Part shown: piece after piece, positions 15,502 to 23,970 of the stretch
Layout of the letters: each line of letters starts with the position of its first letter
Position numbering within the stretch: the first letter of the stretch is position 1
NCBI GenBank assembly: GCA_035638255.1
Contig: DASRAJ010000160.1
Coordinates: 23,918 to 87,917 of the forward strand
Reading direction: 5' to 3'
Length of the DNA: 64,000 nucleotides
Origin: DASRAJ01 sp035638255
Lineage (GTDB): Bacteria; Bacteroidota; Bacteroidia; Chitinophagales; UBA10324
Position numbers and translations under genes: made by a program
Notes under the pieces: generated by a model
What the model saw: the letters and a program-made list of their open reading frames with translations, nothing else
What the model was told of the DNA's origin: nothing
Database searches by the model: none

Positions 15502-18183
15502 ATGTCGACAGAAAAAAATCGCCTCCTCGAACCCAACTCCGGAAAAATCCCCTGGAAAAAATGGGGACCTTATCTCACCGATCGCCAATGGGGAACCGTA
15601 CGTGAAGATTACAGTGCTGACGGCAGCGCCTGGGAATATTCTACGCATGACATGGCGCGAAGCAAAGCATATCGCTGGGGTGAAGAAGGAATTGCCGGCA
15701 TCAGCGATGATCAGCAGTTGTTGTGTTTTGCAATTGCATTGTGGAATAAAAAAGATCCCATTCTTAAGGAAAGATATTTCGGTCTCTCGGGAAATGAGGG
15801 CAATCACGGTGAAGATGTGAAAGAGTGCTATTACTATCTCGATAACACACCAACACATTCTTACATGAAAATGCTCTACAAATATCCGCAGCAGGAATTT
15901 CCTTATTCATTGCTGGTAGAAGAAAACCGAAGGCGAACAAAACAAGATCGCGAGTTCGAATTGATTGACACCGGAATTTTCAATGACGATAAATATTTCG
16001 ATGTCTTTGTTGAGTATGCAAAGAATTCTCCTGAAGATATTCTTATCAAGATCACAATAGCCAATCGCAGTAACGAAGATGCGGCGCTGAATGTGTTGCC
16101 GGCAATTTGGTTTCGCAATACATGGTCGTGGGGTTATGATGACTATCGGCCGATGTTGTCTTCTTCACAAAAAGAAATCATCAGCATTGAGCACAGATCG
16201 CTTGGAAATTTGTTTCTCTGCTGTGAAAAAAATTCTGAATTACTTTTTTGTGATAACGACATAAATGCGCAGCGCCTGTACGGTGTGCAAAATCAAAAAG
16301 GATTTTTTAAAGATGGCATCAACAATTTCATTGTTCAGCATGATGTTTCTGCCGTGAACCATGAAATGAAAGGAACCCGGGCCGCAGCGAATTATGATCT
16401 CACCGTGAAGGCAAAACAATTAGCCACTATTCGCTTGCGATTAACTTCTGCTGCAGAAAAACCATTTGATGATTTCGATTCCATTTTTCAAAAAAGAATT
16501 GAGGAGGCAGATGAGTTTTATTCGGAGTTGCAACAGGGAATTGTGAGTGATGATGAAAAATGTGTGCAGCGCCAGGCATTTGCCGGCATGTTGTGGAGTA
16601 AACAATTTTATTACTATGATGTGGAGCACTGGCTCACGGGCGATCCCGGTCAGCCGCCGCCTCCGGAAGAAAGATTACAAGGCCGCAACCGGGAGTGGAC
16701 CCATCTCAACAACACTGACATCCTGAGCATGCCTGACAAGTGGGAGTTTCCCTGGTTCGCGTCATGGGATTTGGCATTTCACTGCATTCCATTTGCCCTC
16801 ATTGATTCTGCATTTGCCAAACAACAACTCCTGCTGCTCACACGCGAGTGGTACATGCATCCCAACGGGCAATTACCTGCTTATGAATGGGCGTTTGATG
16901 ATGCGAACCCACCGGTGCATGCATGGGCTGCCTGGCGTTTGTACCAGATTGATCAGAAGAATAACAATGGAAAAGGCGACACCCATTTTTTGGAATCGGT
17001 GTTTCATAAGTTACTTCTCAACTTCACGTGGTGGGTGAACCGAAAGGATGACAACGGCAACAACTTATTCCAGGGAGGATTTCTCGGTCTTGATAACATC
17101 GGTGTGTTTGACAGAAATGCCCGGCTTCCAACGGGTGGCTACATCGAGCAGTCTGATGGCACCAGTTGGATGGCCATGTATTCTCTCAACATGATGCGCA
17201 TTGCGCTTGAATTGGCGAAGTCGAATTCAGTGTACCAGGATATGGCGACAAAATTTTTTGAGCACTTCCTCTACATCGCCGGTGCCATTGCCAACATGGG
17301 CAGTGAGGGGGAAGGATTATGGGATGAAGAAGATCAGTTCTTCTATGATGTGCTCTGGCTTCCCGGAAATCGTAGCGAGAAATTAAAAGTTCGCTCCATG
17401 GTGGGGTTGATTCCTCTTTTCGCTGTGGAAATTCTTGATCATGAAATACTCGATCAACAAAAAGAATTTTCGTCACGACTGGAATGGTTTCTTAAGAATC
17501 GCCCCGGGCTTGCATCATTGGTTTCGCGATGGCAGGAAAAAGGAAAGGATGAAAAACATTTGCTCTCGCTGCTGCGCGGGCATCGCATGAAGGGTCTTCT
17601 GAGGCGCGCGCTCGACGAAACGGAATTCCTTTCTGAGTATGGCGTACGATCCGTTTCGAAATTCCATGATGAGCATCCTTATTCAATCAACATGAATGGC
17701 ACCACCTTCAGTGTGAAATATGCGCCGGGAGAAAGTGATACTCCTTTGTTTGGAGGAAATTCAAACTGGCGCGGACCCATTTGGATGCCGCTGAATTATC
17801 TCTTGATAGAATCGCTTCAAAGATTTCATCACTACTACGGTCCGGATTTTAAAGTGGAGTACCCGACCAATTCCGGAAATTTTATTTCCCTCAATGAGAT
17901 CGCTACCGAATTGTCAAAGCGTTTGTCAAAAATTTTTCTTCGGAATGAACGCGGTGAGCGCGCTGTGTTTGGGGACAATAAAAAAATTCAGAATGACCCT
18001 GACTTTAAAGACTATCCTCTCTTCTACGAATGCTTTCACGGGGAAAATGGTCGTGGAGTTGGCGCTTCGCATCAAACAGGATGGACGGGGTTGATTGCAA
18101 AACTTCTTATGCCGAAAACACAAAAGGAAAAATTGACAAAGAAAAAAGAAACGGAAAATATTCCCTCAACAGCTACTCCGTAA
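15502..18183 (+). CDS. GH63-like glycosidase (MGH family)
   Basis: 893 aa from the ATG at 15502; a TTG ten codons earlier is less likely. The sequence follows the bacterial mannosyl-oligosaccharide-glucosidase-like GH63 family from end to end: PWKKWGPYLTDRQWGTVRED, GISDDQQLLCFAIALWN, GNEGNHGEDVKE, then an alpha-toroid catalytic domain with FASWDLAFHCIPFAL, EWAFDDANPPVHAWAAW and a C-terminal GGNSNWRGPIWMPLN. No signal peptide is visible, so it is probably cytoplasmic. It should hydrolyse alpha-linked glucosides, possibly in compatible-solute or glycogen metabolism; the exact substrate cannot be read. Its end is 141 bp before the VWA gene, with a tandem repeat between. Confidence 0.88.
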   Translation: MSTEKNRLLEPNSGKIPWKKWGPYLTDRQWGTVREDYSADGSAWEYSTHDMARSKAYRWGEEGIAGISDDQQLLCFAIALWNKKDPILKERYFGLSGNEGNHGEDVKECYYYLDNTPTHSYMKMLYKYPQQEFPYSLLVEENRRRTKQDREFELIDTGIFNDDKYFDVFVEYAKNSPEDILIKITIANRSNEDAALNVLPAIWFRNTWSWGYDDYRPMLSSSQKEIISIEHRSLGNLFLCCEKNSELLFCDNDINAQRLYGVQNQKGFFKDGINNFIVQHDVSAVNHEMKGTRAAANYDLTVKAKQLATIRLRLTSAAEKPFDDFDSIFQKRIEEADEFYSELQQGIVSDDEKCVQRQAFAGMLWSKQFYYYDVEHWLTGDPGQPPPPEERLQGRNREWTHLNNTDILSMPDKWEFPWFASWDLAFHCIPFALIDSAFAKQQLLLLTREWYMHPNGQLPAYEWAFDDANPPVHAWAAWRLYQIDQKNNNGKGDTHFLESVFHKLLLNFTWWVNRKDDNGNNLFQGGFLGLDNIGVFDRNARLPTGGYIEQSDGTSWMAMYSLNMMRIALELAKSNSVYQDMATKFFEHFLYIAGAIANMGSEGEGLWDEEDQFFYDVLWLPGNRSEKLKVRSMVGLIPLFAVEILDHEILDQQKEFSSRLEWFLKNRPGLASLVSRWQEKGKDEKHLLSLLRGHRMKGLLRRALDETEFLSEYGVRSVSKFHDEHPYSINMNGTTFSVKYAPGESDTPLFGGNSNWRGPIWMPLNYLLIESLQRFHHYYGPDFKVEYPTNSGNFISLNEIATELSKRLSKIFLRNERGERAVFGDNKKIQNDPDFKDYPLFYECFHGENGRGVGASHQTGWTGLIAKLLMPKTQKEKLTKKKETENIPSTATP

Positions 18184-18276
18184 ATGCTACAATTCCTTTC
18201 AATGGAACTTTCTTCCTGAAAAAATCTTTAATCTTGCTTATCAAGCTTCATGTATGTCTTTCATCTTAACTCTTAA

Positions 18277-18321
18277 GTCCACGAGTCTCATGTCCACGAG
18301 TCTCACATCCACAAGTCCTGC
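18277..18321. repeat. 15-bp tandem repeat, three units
   Basis: Three consecutive 15-bp units begin at 18277, 18292 and 18307 (gtccacgagtctcat and two variants). The array ends three bases before the VWA start codon. A related three-unit array is at 40049-40093. Confidence 0.85.
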
Positions 18322-18324
18322 AAA

Positions 18325-19419
18325 ATGAACTTACGTTTCACTCAATACATTCCTCCTCCCGATGGTGGCGATCCCTTTCGCAACCTGCTTAATCTTTTTC
18401 TTCAGCTCATTCAATATACCGGCGGCGATGTGTATGAGGCATTACAGTGGATGAATCAACTCGACAAAGAATATGGAATGACGAACGACCAGTATGGCAT
18501 GGGCGATTTCATTGAAGAGCTGAAAGACAAAGGGTATCTCGAAGAAAATCCCGTGAACGGAGATTTTTCCGTCACTGATAAAACAGGGCAGGTGATTCGC
18601 AAAAGATCACTCGAAGAAATTTTCGGCAGGCTGAAAAAATCAAAACCCGGCAATCACAAAACCACATACAACGGAGTAGGAGATGAGTTGACTACAGAGT
18701 CGCGACCTTATGTGTTTGGAGATGCGATGGATCACATCAACCTCACAACATCCCTTCTCAATGCACAGATCAATCACGGTGTTGAGGAGTTTCAATTGAC
18801 GGAAGAAGATCTCGAAATCCAGGAGCGTGAATTGAAGACGCAAACTTCTACTGTGCTCATGATTGATATTTCTCACTCGATGATATTGTATGGAGAAGAT
18901 CGCATTTCTCCCGCTAAAAAAGTAGCGATGGCTCTTTCTGAATTGATCACCACAAAATTCCCGAAGGACACACTCGATATCGTTGTTTTTGGTGATGATG
19001 CATGGCGCATCGAGATGAAAGACATTCCTTACCTGCAGGTAGGCCCGTATCATACCAATACTTTTTCAGGACTGGAATTGGCGATGGAAATTCTTCGCAG
19101 AAAAAAGTCAAACAACAAGCAGATATTCATGATCACCGATGGAAAGCCCACGTGTTTGAAAGAGGGTGGTCGCTACTATAAAAACAGTTTTGGTCTCGAC
19201 CGGAAAATTGTGAGCAGGACATTGACGAAAGCAGCGCAATGCAAGCGTCTGAATATTCCGATCACCACCTTTATGATCGCTGATGATTCATACCTGCAGC
19301 AATTCGTTCGCGAGTTCACCAAGGTAAATAACGGCAAAGCATTCTACAGCTCACCCGATAATGTGGGCACTTTTCTCTTCGAAGATTTTGTGCGCAACCG
19401 CCGCAAGCACGTTCAATAA
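18325..19419 (+). CDS. VWA domain protein (MoxR-associated)
   Basis: 364 aa. The C-terminal half is a von Willebrand A domain with an intact MIDAS: DISHS at 181-185, Thr246 in HTNTFSG and Asp272 in ITDGKPT, as in ChlD/CoxE-like metal-chelatase-type proteins. The N-terminal 170 residues are helical and probably bind the partner ATPase. No signal peptide is present. The gene is in the same orientation as a coiled-coil gene (90 bp on) and a MoxR-type ATPase further downstream. This is the usual set of a MoxR-VWA chaperone module that remodels or inserts metal into a client protein. The client is not evident. Confidence 0.85.
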   Translation: MNLRFTQYIPPPDGGDPFRNLLNLFLQLIQYTGGDVYEALQWMNQLDKEYGMTNDQYGMGDFIEELKDKGYLEENPVNGDFSVTDKTGQVIRKRSLEEIFGRLKKSKPGNHKTTYNGVGDELTTESRPYVFGDAMDHINLTTSLLNAQINHGVEEFQLTEEDLEIQERELKTQTSTVLMIDISHSMILYGEDRISPAKKVAMALSELITTKFPKDTLDIVVFGDDAWRIEMKDIPYLQVGPYHTNTFSGLELAMEILRRKKSNNKQIFMITDGKPTCLKEGGRYYKNSFGLDRKIVSRTLTKAAQCKRLNIPITTFMIADDSYLQQFVREFTKVNNGKAFYSSPDNVGTFLFEDFVRNRRKHVQ

Positions 19420-19509
19420 ATTTTTAGTTTTCTTTTTTTTCATAGAGCATTCTTCCACGAATGATTAGCTAATTTTGTTTTCCTATCTTAAAGAACGGAT
19501 ATTTGAATC

Positions 19510-21153
19510 ATGGAACCTAAGAAGAAAGCGAAGAAAGCGGTAAAGAAGACTGAGAAGAAAGAGCAGCAGATCATCGCATCTGTCCGTGAGGACTCCCCCG
19601 GAGAAGAAGTGAATCATGATGCAGAACGTTCTCCTGATGCAAATGATTTGGAAGTGAAGCCCGACTTCATGGTGGATGAACAGAAAGAAATTTCTACTGA
19701 GGAAATTGATCAGATATCCGCGCAATCAAATGAATCGCCCGACGAATCCCCGGAATTTATTGCACAGGAAAATAATGGGAATGATTCGGAAATGAAGTCT
19801 GAAATCACGACGGAAGAAGAGAAGGAAACTTCTACCGGCGAAATAGATCAGTTGTCGGAGCAACAAAATGAATCGCACGGCGAATCTTCCGAATTTGTTG
19901 CACAGAAAAATAACGGGGTTGAAGAGAACCAGGATGAAATAATTACTGAACCGCAGGAAATTATTTCTGTCAGTGAGGACTCCTTTGGGGAAGAACGCAC
20001 TGGTATCCCGGAGGAAACAGACAACACACTCAACGACTCACCGGAAATTATTTCTGTCCGTGAGGACTCCTTCGGAGCAGAGAACGACGATTTGAAATCA
20101 CAGCACGATGAAGCACCTGTAGAACTTGAAGCAGTTTCTTCTCCGAAGGAGTCCTCGCGGACAGAAGCAGAATCATCTGTAAATACACCGGAAGAAAAAG
20201 CCGCGCCGGAAGAAAAAAATAACGCTGCATACCTCAGTTCCCAGGTTGATAAGCTCATCAGACTAAAAGATGAACACAATTTTGTTGACTTCTGGTTTTA
20301 TGTGAAGGAGCTGAACAAAATGATTTTCACGCTGCGTGGCTTGCAGAAAGATGAGCGAATGAAATTCAAAGAGCGCATCGGGGAATTGTGTGAGGATGCG
20401 AAAAAAATGCAGGATGAGCTGAAAGCAAAAATTGCGAAGACTTCTCACCTAAAGCTTGATCGGATTCAGCAGATGGTGGATGAAGCGATAAGCTTCGGCA
20501 CGTCGCATGAAGAGATGGAGAAATCTTTTCATAAAATTGAAGAAGCCAATAAATTTTTAAGAGAAGGAAAAGTACAGGCGGAAGATGGCGAGGAATCAGC
20601 CGACATGAGCCGGGACCATCGTGAGAAAGCAAAAGAGATTATTAAAGGTGCAAAGGATAAAATCTTTGACCGCAAAAGAGAAATTCGTGAAGGGAATTTT
20701 AAAAAGGTAACACAGCGGCTCAATGCAATTTCCGATTCATTGATGTCACAGGGACGACCTCAAAAAGTTTTTGACGGAATAAAAAGCCTGAGAAATGAAA
20801 TGCGCTTGATGAATCTTGACCGCTCGCAACTGCGGGAGATTGATAACGTGATTGAAACCATCTGGAAAAAAGCGAGAGAGAAAGCAAGCACGGGCAGAGT
20901 GTATGAATCGAAGAAAAGAATTACCGACATGCAGGATTTAGCAAGACGGAAAGAAAAATTTATTCAAACACTTGAAAGCGAAATCAAGGAACTAAATGTT
21001 AAATGGTCATCAAACGTGAAAAATGACTTCTTCAAGAACCGCGTGAACGAATGGATTGAAGAGAAGAAGCAAAAGATTGAAGAAACCAAAAAAGAAATGC
21101 AAAGTATTGACGAGAAAATAAAATTCCTTACGGAACAGTTGAATCGGACGTAG
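19510..21153 (+). CDS. coiled-coil protein with repetitive acidic N-terminus
   Basis: 547 aa. After a lysine-rich start (MEPKKKAKKAVKKTEKK) comes a 230-residue acidic, low-complexity region containing repeated ISVREDSFG-type motifs. From about residue 238 to the end it is a long charged coiled coil with DUF349-like spacing, for example KDERMKFKERIGELCEDAKK and REKAKEIIKGAKDKIFDRKRE. No enzymatic motif is present. It is encoded between the VWA and MoxR genes and may be their structural partner or client. Four copies of a 25-bp palindromic DNA repeat lie in the N-terminal part, and its last 15 codons are repeated after the stop. Confidence 0.7.
   Translation: MEPKKKAKKAVKKTEKKEQQIIASVREDSPGEEVNHDAERSPDANDLEVKPDFMVDEQKEISTEEIDQISAQSNESPDESPEFIAQENNGNDSEMKSEITTEEEKETSTGEIDQLSEQQNESHGESSEFVAQKNNGVEENQDEIITEPQEIISVSEDSFGEERTGIPEETDNTLNDSPEIISVREDSFGAENDDLKSQHDEAPVELEAVSSPKESSRTEAESSVNTPEEKAAPEEKNNAAYLSSQVDKLIRLKDEHNFVDFWFYVKELNKMIFTLRGLQKDERMKFKERIGELCEDAKKMQDELKAKIAKTSHLKLDRIQQMVDEAISFGTSHEEMEKSFHKIEEANKFLREGKVQAEDGEESADMSRDHREKAKEIIKGAKDKIFDRKREIREGNFKKVTQRLNAISDSLMSQGRPQKVFDGIKSLRNEMRLMNLDRSQLREIDNVIETIWKKAREKASTGRVYESKKRITDMQDLARRKEKFIQTLESEIKELNVKWSSNVKNDFFKNRVNEWIEEKKQKIEETKKEMQSIDEKIKFLTEQLNRT
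19579..20165. repeat. four copies of a 25-bp palindromic element inside a gene
   Basis: Direct copies lie at about 19579-19604, 19965-19990 and 20053-20077, and an inverted copy at 20141-20165. The consensus is a palindrome: CTCCG, two variable bases, AGGAGTCCT, two to three variable bases, CGGACAGA. Direct copies are read as VREDSFG and the inverted copy as PKESSRTE, so the unit is a DNA-level repeat and not only a peptide repeat. Related copies are at 24391-24415 and 32957-32980. Confidence 0.7.
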
Positions 21154-21262
21154 TGCAGTATGAGCATCCGTGTCCCCAACCTTCGGAAGGGACACGGAGG
21201 GGGTACAACGAAAGCATTGACGAGAAAATAAAATTCCTCACCGAACAACTGAATCGCACCTG
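21154..21262 (+). repeat. hairpin plus duplicated 3' end of the coiled-coil gene
   Basis: After the stop at 21153 comes a hairpin (CCGTGTCCC and GGGACACGG, 21174-21203) and then a second copy (21213-21262) of the last 15 codons of the gene with its own stop. The two copies differ only at synonymous positions; both encode SIDEKIKFLTEQLNRT followed by a stop (TAG versus TGA). Confidence 0.8.
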
Positions 21263-21291
21263 AAGCTGTCTGAAAAAAAACTCTGCATTCG

Positions 21292-21717
21292 TCATTTAAG
21301 CCCACATATATTGCTTACTCTTTCAAAGTACATACATCTCATTTCGGTTTCATCGGTGTCTGCCTGAAATTCCTCTTCTAACATTTCCGCTTTTGAATTG
21401 TAGGTATCTATAATGTTCTCTATGTAACTACCGGTTTTATTTTCCATGATCGCTGCAAGCAGTTCACTAATTAATGCCTCGATGTTTTCCGAATAAGCCC
21501 TTCTTTCATCAGGATTCTTGCATCCTGTATATCCCTCCCATCCGCAACTGCCTTCAATAAATTTTTCCTCGGCTTTAATTGCATTAAGTTCTGTTATCAT
21601 TTCCAATTTTTTTGAGAGCAGCTTTCCAAAGATACATGCCGGATGTTTTTGGTTGTCTTTCCGCTTCATAAAGTAGAACAAGAACCAGCAAAAGGCGACA
21701 AAAAAAATCCCCACCAA
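21292..21717 (-). CDS. hypothetical single-pass membrane protein
   Basis: Up to 141 aa from a TTG at 21717; the first ATG is at codon 17, after the membrane segment. A hydrophobic N-terminal stretch (VGIFFVAFCWFLFYFM) is followed by a basic stop-transfer region (KRKDNQK) and a helical, cysteine-containing domain (GSCGWEGYTGCKNPDERR). I do not recognise it. It is divergent from the MoxR gene, with only 23 bp between the TTG and the MoxR ATG, so the two promoters would overlap each other's coding region. It ends just beyond the duplicated gene tail. Confidence 0.5.
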   Translation of the reverse strand: MVGIFFVAFCWFLFYFMKRKDNQKHPACIFGKLLSKKLEMITELNAIKAEEKFIEGSCGWEGYTGCKNPDERRAYSENIEALISELLAAIMENKTGSYIENIIDTYNSKAEMLEEEFQADTDETEMRCMYFERVSNICGLK

Positions 21718-21740
21718 AAATTTCGCTGTTACTTTGCTTC

Positions 21741-23240
21741 ATGAATATCTCATCAATAAAAACATTCAGCGAGCTGAAGCGAAGCGGTTATCAAACTAAA
21801 GCCATAAAAGACGAATTGCGCGACAATTTAATTCTGTCACTCAAGTCGAAAAAAAATGTATTCGAAGGAATCCAGGGTTATGATGACTCAGTAATTCCTC
21901 ATTTACAATCTGCGATTCTTTCACGGCACAACATCATCTTTCTCGGTTTGCGCGGGCAAGCGAAGACACGTCTTGCCCGGCTGATGATAAATCTCCTTGA
22001 TGAATACATTCCTGTGGTCGAAGGTTCTGAAATGAATGATGATCCTTTTCTTCCAATCTCCCGTTTTGCTCACGATGTGCTGAGAGAAAAAGGTGATGAC
22101 ACTCCAATCACCTGGCTGCATCGTGATGAGCGCTATGCAGAAAAATTGGCGACACCCGATGTGTCTGTTGCTGACCTCATCGGTGATGTTGATCCGATCA
22201 AAGCGGCAACATTGAAGCTTCCCTACTCTGATGAGCGCGTGATTCACTACGGAATTATTCCTCGCTCACACCGCTGCATTTTTGTGATCAATGAATTGCC
22301 GGATCTGCAGGCACGCATCCAGGTTTCACTCTTCAATATTTTGCAGGAAGGCGACATACAGATTCGGGGATTCAAAATGCGGTTGCCACTCGATATTGAA
22401 TTTGTCTTCACTGCCAATCCTGAAGACTACACCAATCGCGGCTCCATTGTAACGCCATTGAAAGATCGCATTGACAGCCAGATTCTCACGCACTATCCGA
22501 AGAGCATTGCTACGGCAAGAAAAATTACCGAGCAGGAAGCAGAAATTACTTCATCGCAAAAAGAAGCCATCACCATTCCTTCCCTCATGCGTGATCTCAT
22601 TGAGCAGGTGGCGTTCGAAGCGCGCACAAGTGATTATGTAGATAAGAAGAGCGGCGTTTCCACACGCCTCACCATTTCTGCCCTCGAAAATTTATACAGC
22701 ACCATCGAGCGAAGAATGCTCAACAACCGCGAGCCGAAAGGCAATGCGCGCGTGAGTGACATCTATGGCATTCTTCCTTCCATCACCGGTAAAGTTGAAT
22801 TGGTTTATGAGGGAGAAGTAGAGGGCATTGCCGGTGTTGCTACACTCCTCATTGGAAAAGCGATGCGGAAAATGTTTGCCGAAATTTTTCCCAACCCTGA
22901 TAAGGTGAAGAAATCGAAAACGAAAAACCCGTACGCTGAAATCATCAACTGGTTCAATGAAGGCAACACGGTTGACATTCTGCAGAATTGTTCGCAGCAG
23001 GAATATGAAATACAGCTTTATGGAGTGACCGGATTGCAGGAATTGGTTAAATCTTTTCTTCCGAAGGCATCAAAGCAGGAGCAACTCTTCATGATGGAAT
23101 TCACGCTGCACGGTCTTTCCGAATTTTCGCAACTCAGCAAACACAAATTGGAGACAGGAATCCAGTTTAAGGATTTATTGGGCAGCATGATGAACCTCGG
23201 TAATGTGGAGGAAGAAGGTGACGAAGCGCAGTTCAATTAA
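21741..23240 (+). CDS. MoxR-type AAA ATPase
   Basis: 499 aa. Walker A is GLRGQAKT (69-76), Walker B-like FVINELPD is at 181-188, and a sensor-1 segment FVFTANPEDYTNRG follows, then LKDRIDSQILTHYP. This is the MoxR/Mg-chelatase-I layout, in which ATP hydrolysis drives remodelling of a partner. The C-terminal 200 residues form the lid and an extra helical domain. It lacks membrane segments. Together with the VWA protein and the coiled-coil protein it forms a probable module; the C-terminal end overlaps the stop of the convergent lipoprotein gene by 4 bp. Confidence 0.85.
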   Translation: MNISSIKTFSELKRSGYQTKAIKDELRDNLILSLKSKKNVFEGIQGYDDSVIPHLQSAILSRHNIIFLGLRGQAKTRLARLMINLLDEYIPVVEGSEMNDDPFLPISRFAHDVLREKGDDTPITWLHRDERYAEKLATPDVSVADLIGDVDPIKAATLKLPYSDERVIHYGIIPRSHRCIFVINELPDLQARIQVSLFNILQEGDIQIRGFKMRLPLDIEFVFTANPEDYTNRGSIVTPLKDRIDSQILTHYPKSIATARKITEQEAEITSSQKEAITIPSLMRDLIEQVAFEARTSDYVDKKSGVSTRLTISALENLYSTIERRMLNNREPKGNARVSDIYGILPSITGKVELVYEGEVEGIAGVATLLIGKAMRKMFAEIFPNPDKVKKSKTKNPYAEIINWFNEGNTVDILQNCSQQEYEIQLYGVTGLQELVKSFLPKASKQEQLFMMEFTLHGLSEFSQLSKHKLETGIQFKDLLGSMMNLGNVEEEGDEAQFN

Positions 23241-23692
23241 TAGTTCCAGGTTACATTCAATTCGCAAGCGCCACTGCTATTTGTCAGGGTAATCGTGTTT
23301 CTTCCTTTCACATAATAATCATTGGGAATAAAACTGAATGCAGAAACAATATCATCATCATTGCCATTATCAAAATCCCAAAGTGAGAGTGTCCACGCAT
23401 CGTGAATTGTGGTGATGGTGTAAGGAAGGTCGTGAGTGAAGTTTACCGGAACAGTAGCATTCTCATAATATGCGGAGCTGACAAGAAGGAAATTACCAGG
23501 ATTATCTCCTTCATTGATTGCAAAATATAAATCTGCTCCGTCAACAACATCCCACTCATCACCGTAAGAATTCAACTGCGGAAAGCCATTTACAGTAATT
23601 GCGTTGATAGTCACAGAAACCGGCGGCGGACCTTTATCACAGGAAGTGAACGCAACGGCGATTACAATAAGAGAGGCAATTAATTTTTTCAT
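23237..23692 (-). CDS. putative lipoprotein
   Basis: 151 aa from the ATG at 23692. A type II signal peptide (MKKLIASLIVIAVAFTSC) puts the lipidated Cys at residue 18. The mature part is a beta-rich domain with WDVVDGADLYFAINEGD and WTLSLWDFDNGNDDD, which recalls a C2-like calcium-binding fold but is not certain. An alternative ATG at 23707 lies inside the tRNA-Thr acceptor stem. The start is only about 10 nt from the tRNA 3' end, so the gene has almost no leader of its own and may be read through from the tRNA promoter. Confidence 0.7.
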   Translation of the reverse strand: MKKLIASLIVIAVAFTSCDKGPPPVSVTINAITVNGFPQLNSYGDEWDVVDGADLYFAINEGDNPGNFLLVSSAYYENATVPVNFTHDLPYTITTIHDAWTLSLWDFDNGNDDDIVSAFSFIPNDYYVKGRNTITLTNSSGACELNVTWNY

Positions 23693-23702
23693 TAGAGTAC
23701 GA

Positions 23703-23775
23703 GCCATCTCCGGGAGTCGAACCCGGGACCTTCTGATTACGAATCAAACGCTCTAGCCAACTGAGCTAAGATGGC
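23703..23775 (-). tRNA. tRNA-Thr (anticodon CGT)
   Basis: Minus-strand cloverleaf with acceptor GCCATCT/AGATGGC, all seven pairs intact. The D arm is GCTCAGTTGGCTAGAGC, the anticodon loop TTCGTAA carries CGT, and the T arm is CCGGG TTCGACT CCCGG. It reads codon ACG. The lipoprotein gene starts right after it. Confidence 0.92.
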
Positions 23776-23790
23776 AATTAAATTTTTGGG

Positions 23791-23863
23791 CTTATCTCCG
23801 AGAGTCGAACTCGGGACCTCCCCGATACAATCGGGGCGCTCTAGCCAACTGAGCTAAGATGGC
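23791..23863 (-). tRNA. tRNA-Thr (anticodon TGT) with damaged acceptor stem
   Basis: The same 5' half as the neighbouring tRNA-Thr, with anticodon loop ATTGTAT (TGT) and intact anticodon (CCCCG/CGGGG) and T arms. The 3' acceptor strand reads AGATAAG instead of AGATGGC, so the outer three pairs (1-72, 2-71, 3-70) do not form. It may be a pseudogene or an error in the sequence. Confidence 0.75.
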
Positions 23864-23970
23864 AATTAAAAATGCGTGGCGAATTTCCTTCTTTTCTTTT
23901 TAAATCCAAGTTGAAAAATCAGTGCGCTTATCTTTATTATTAATTTCATTGCCGTTCTCCAATTTGGTCT

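Noticed and set aside
19848..20279. Minus-strand frame with serine-rich repeats in the coiled-coil gene
   Set aside because: Shadow ORF kept open by the repetitive Glu codons of the plus-strand gene.
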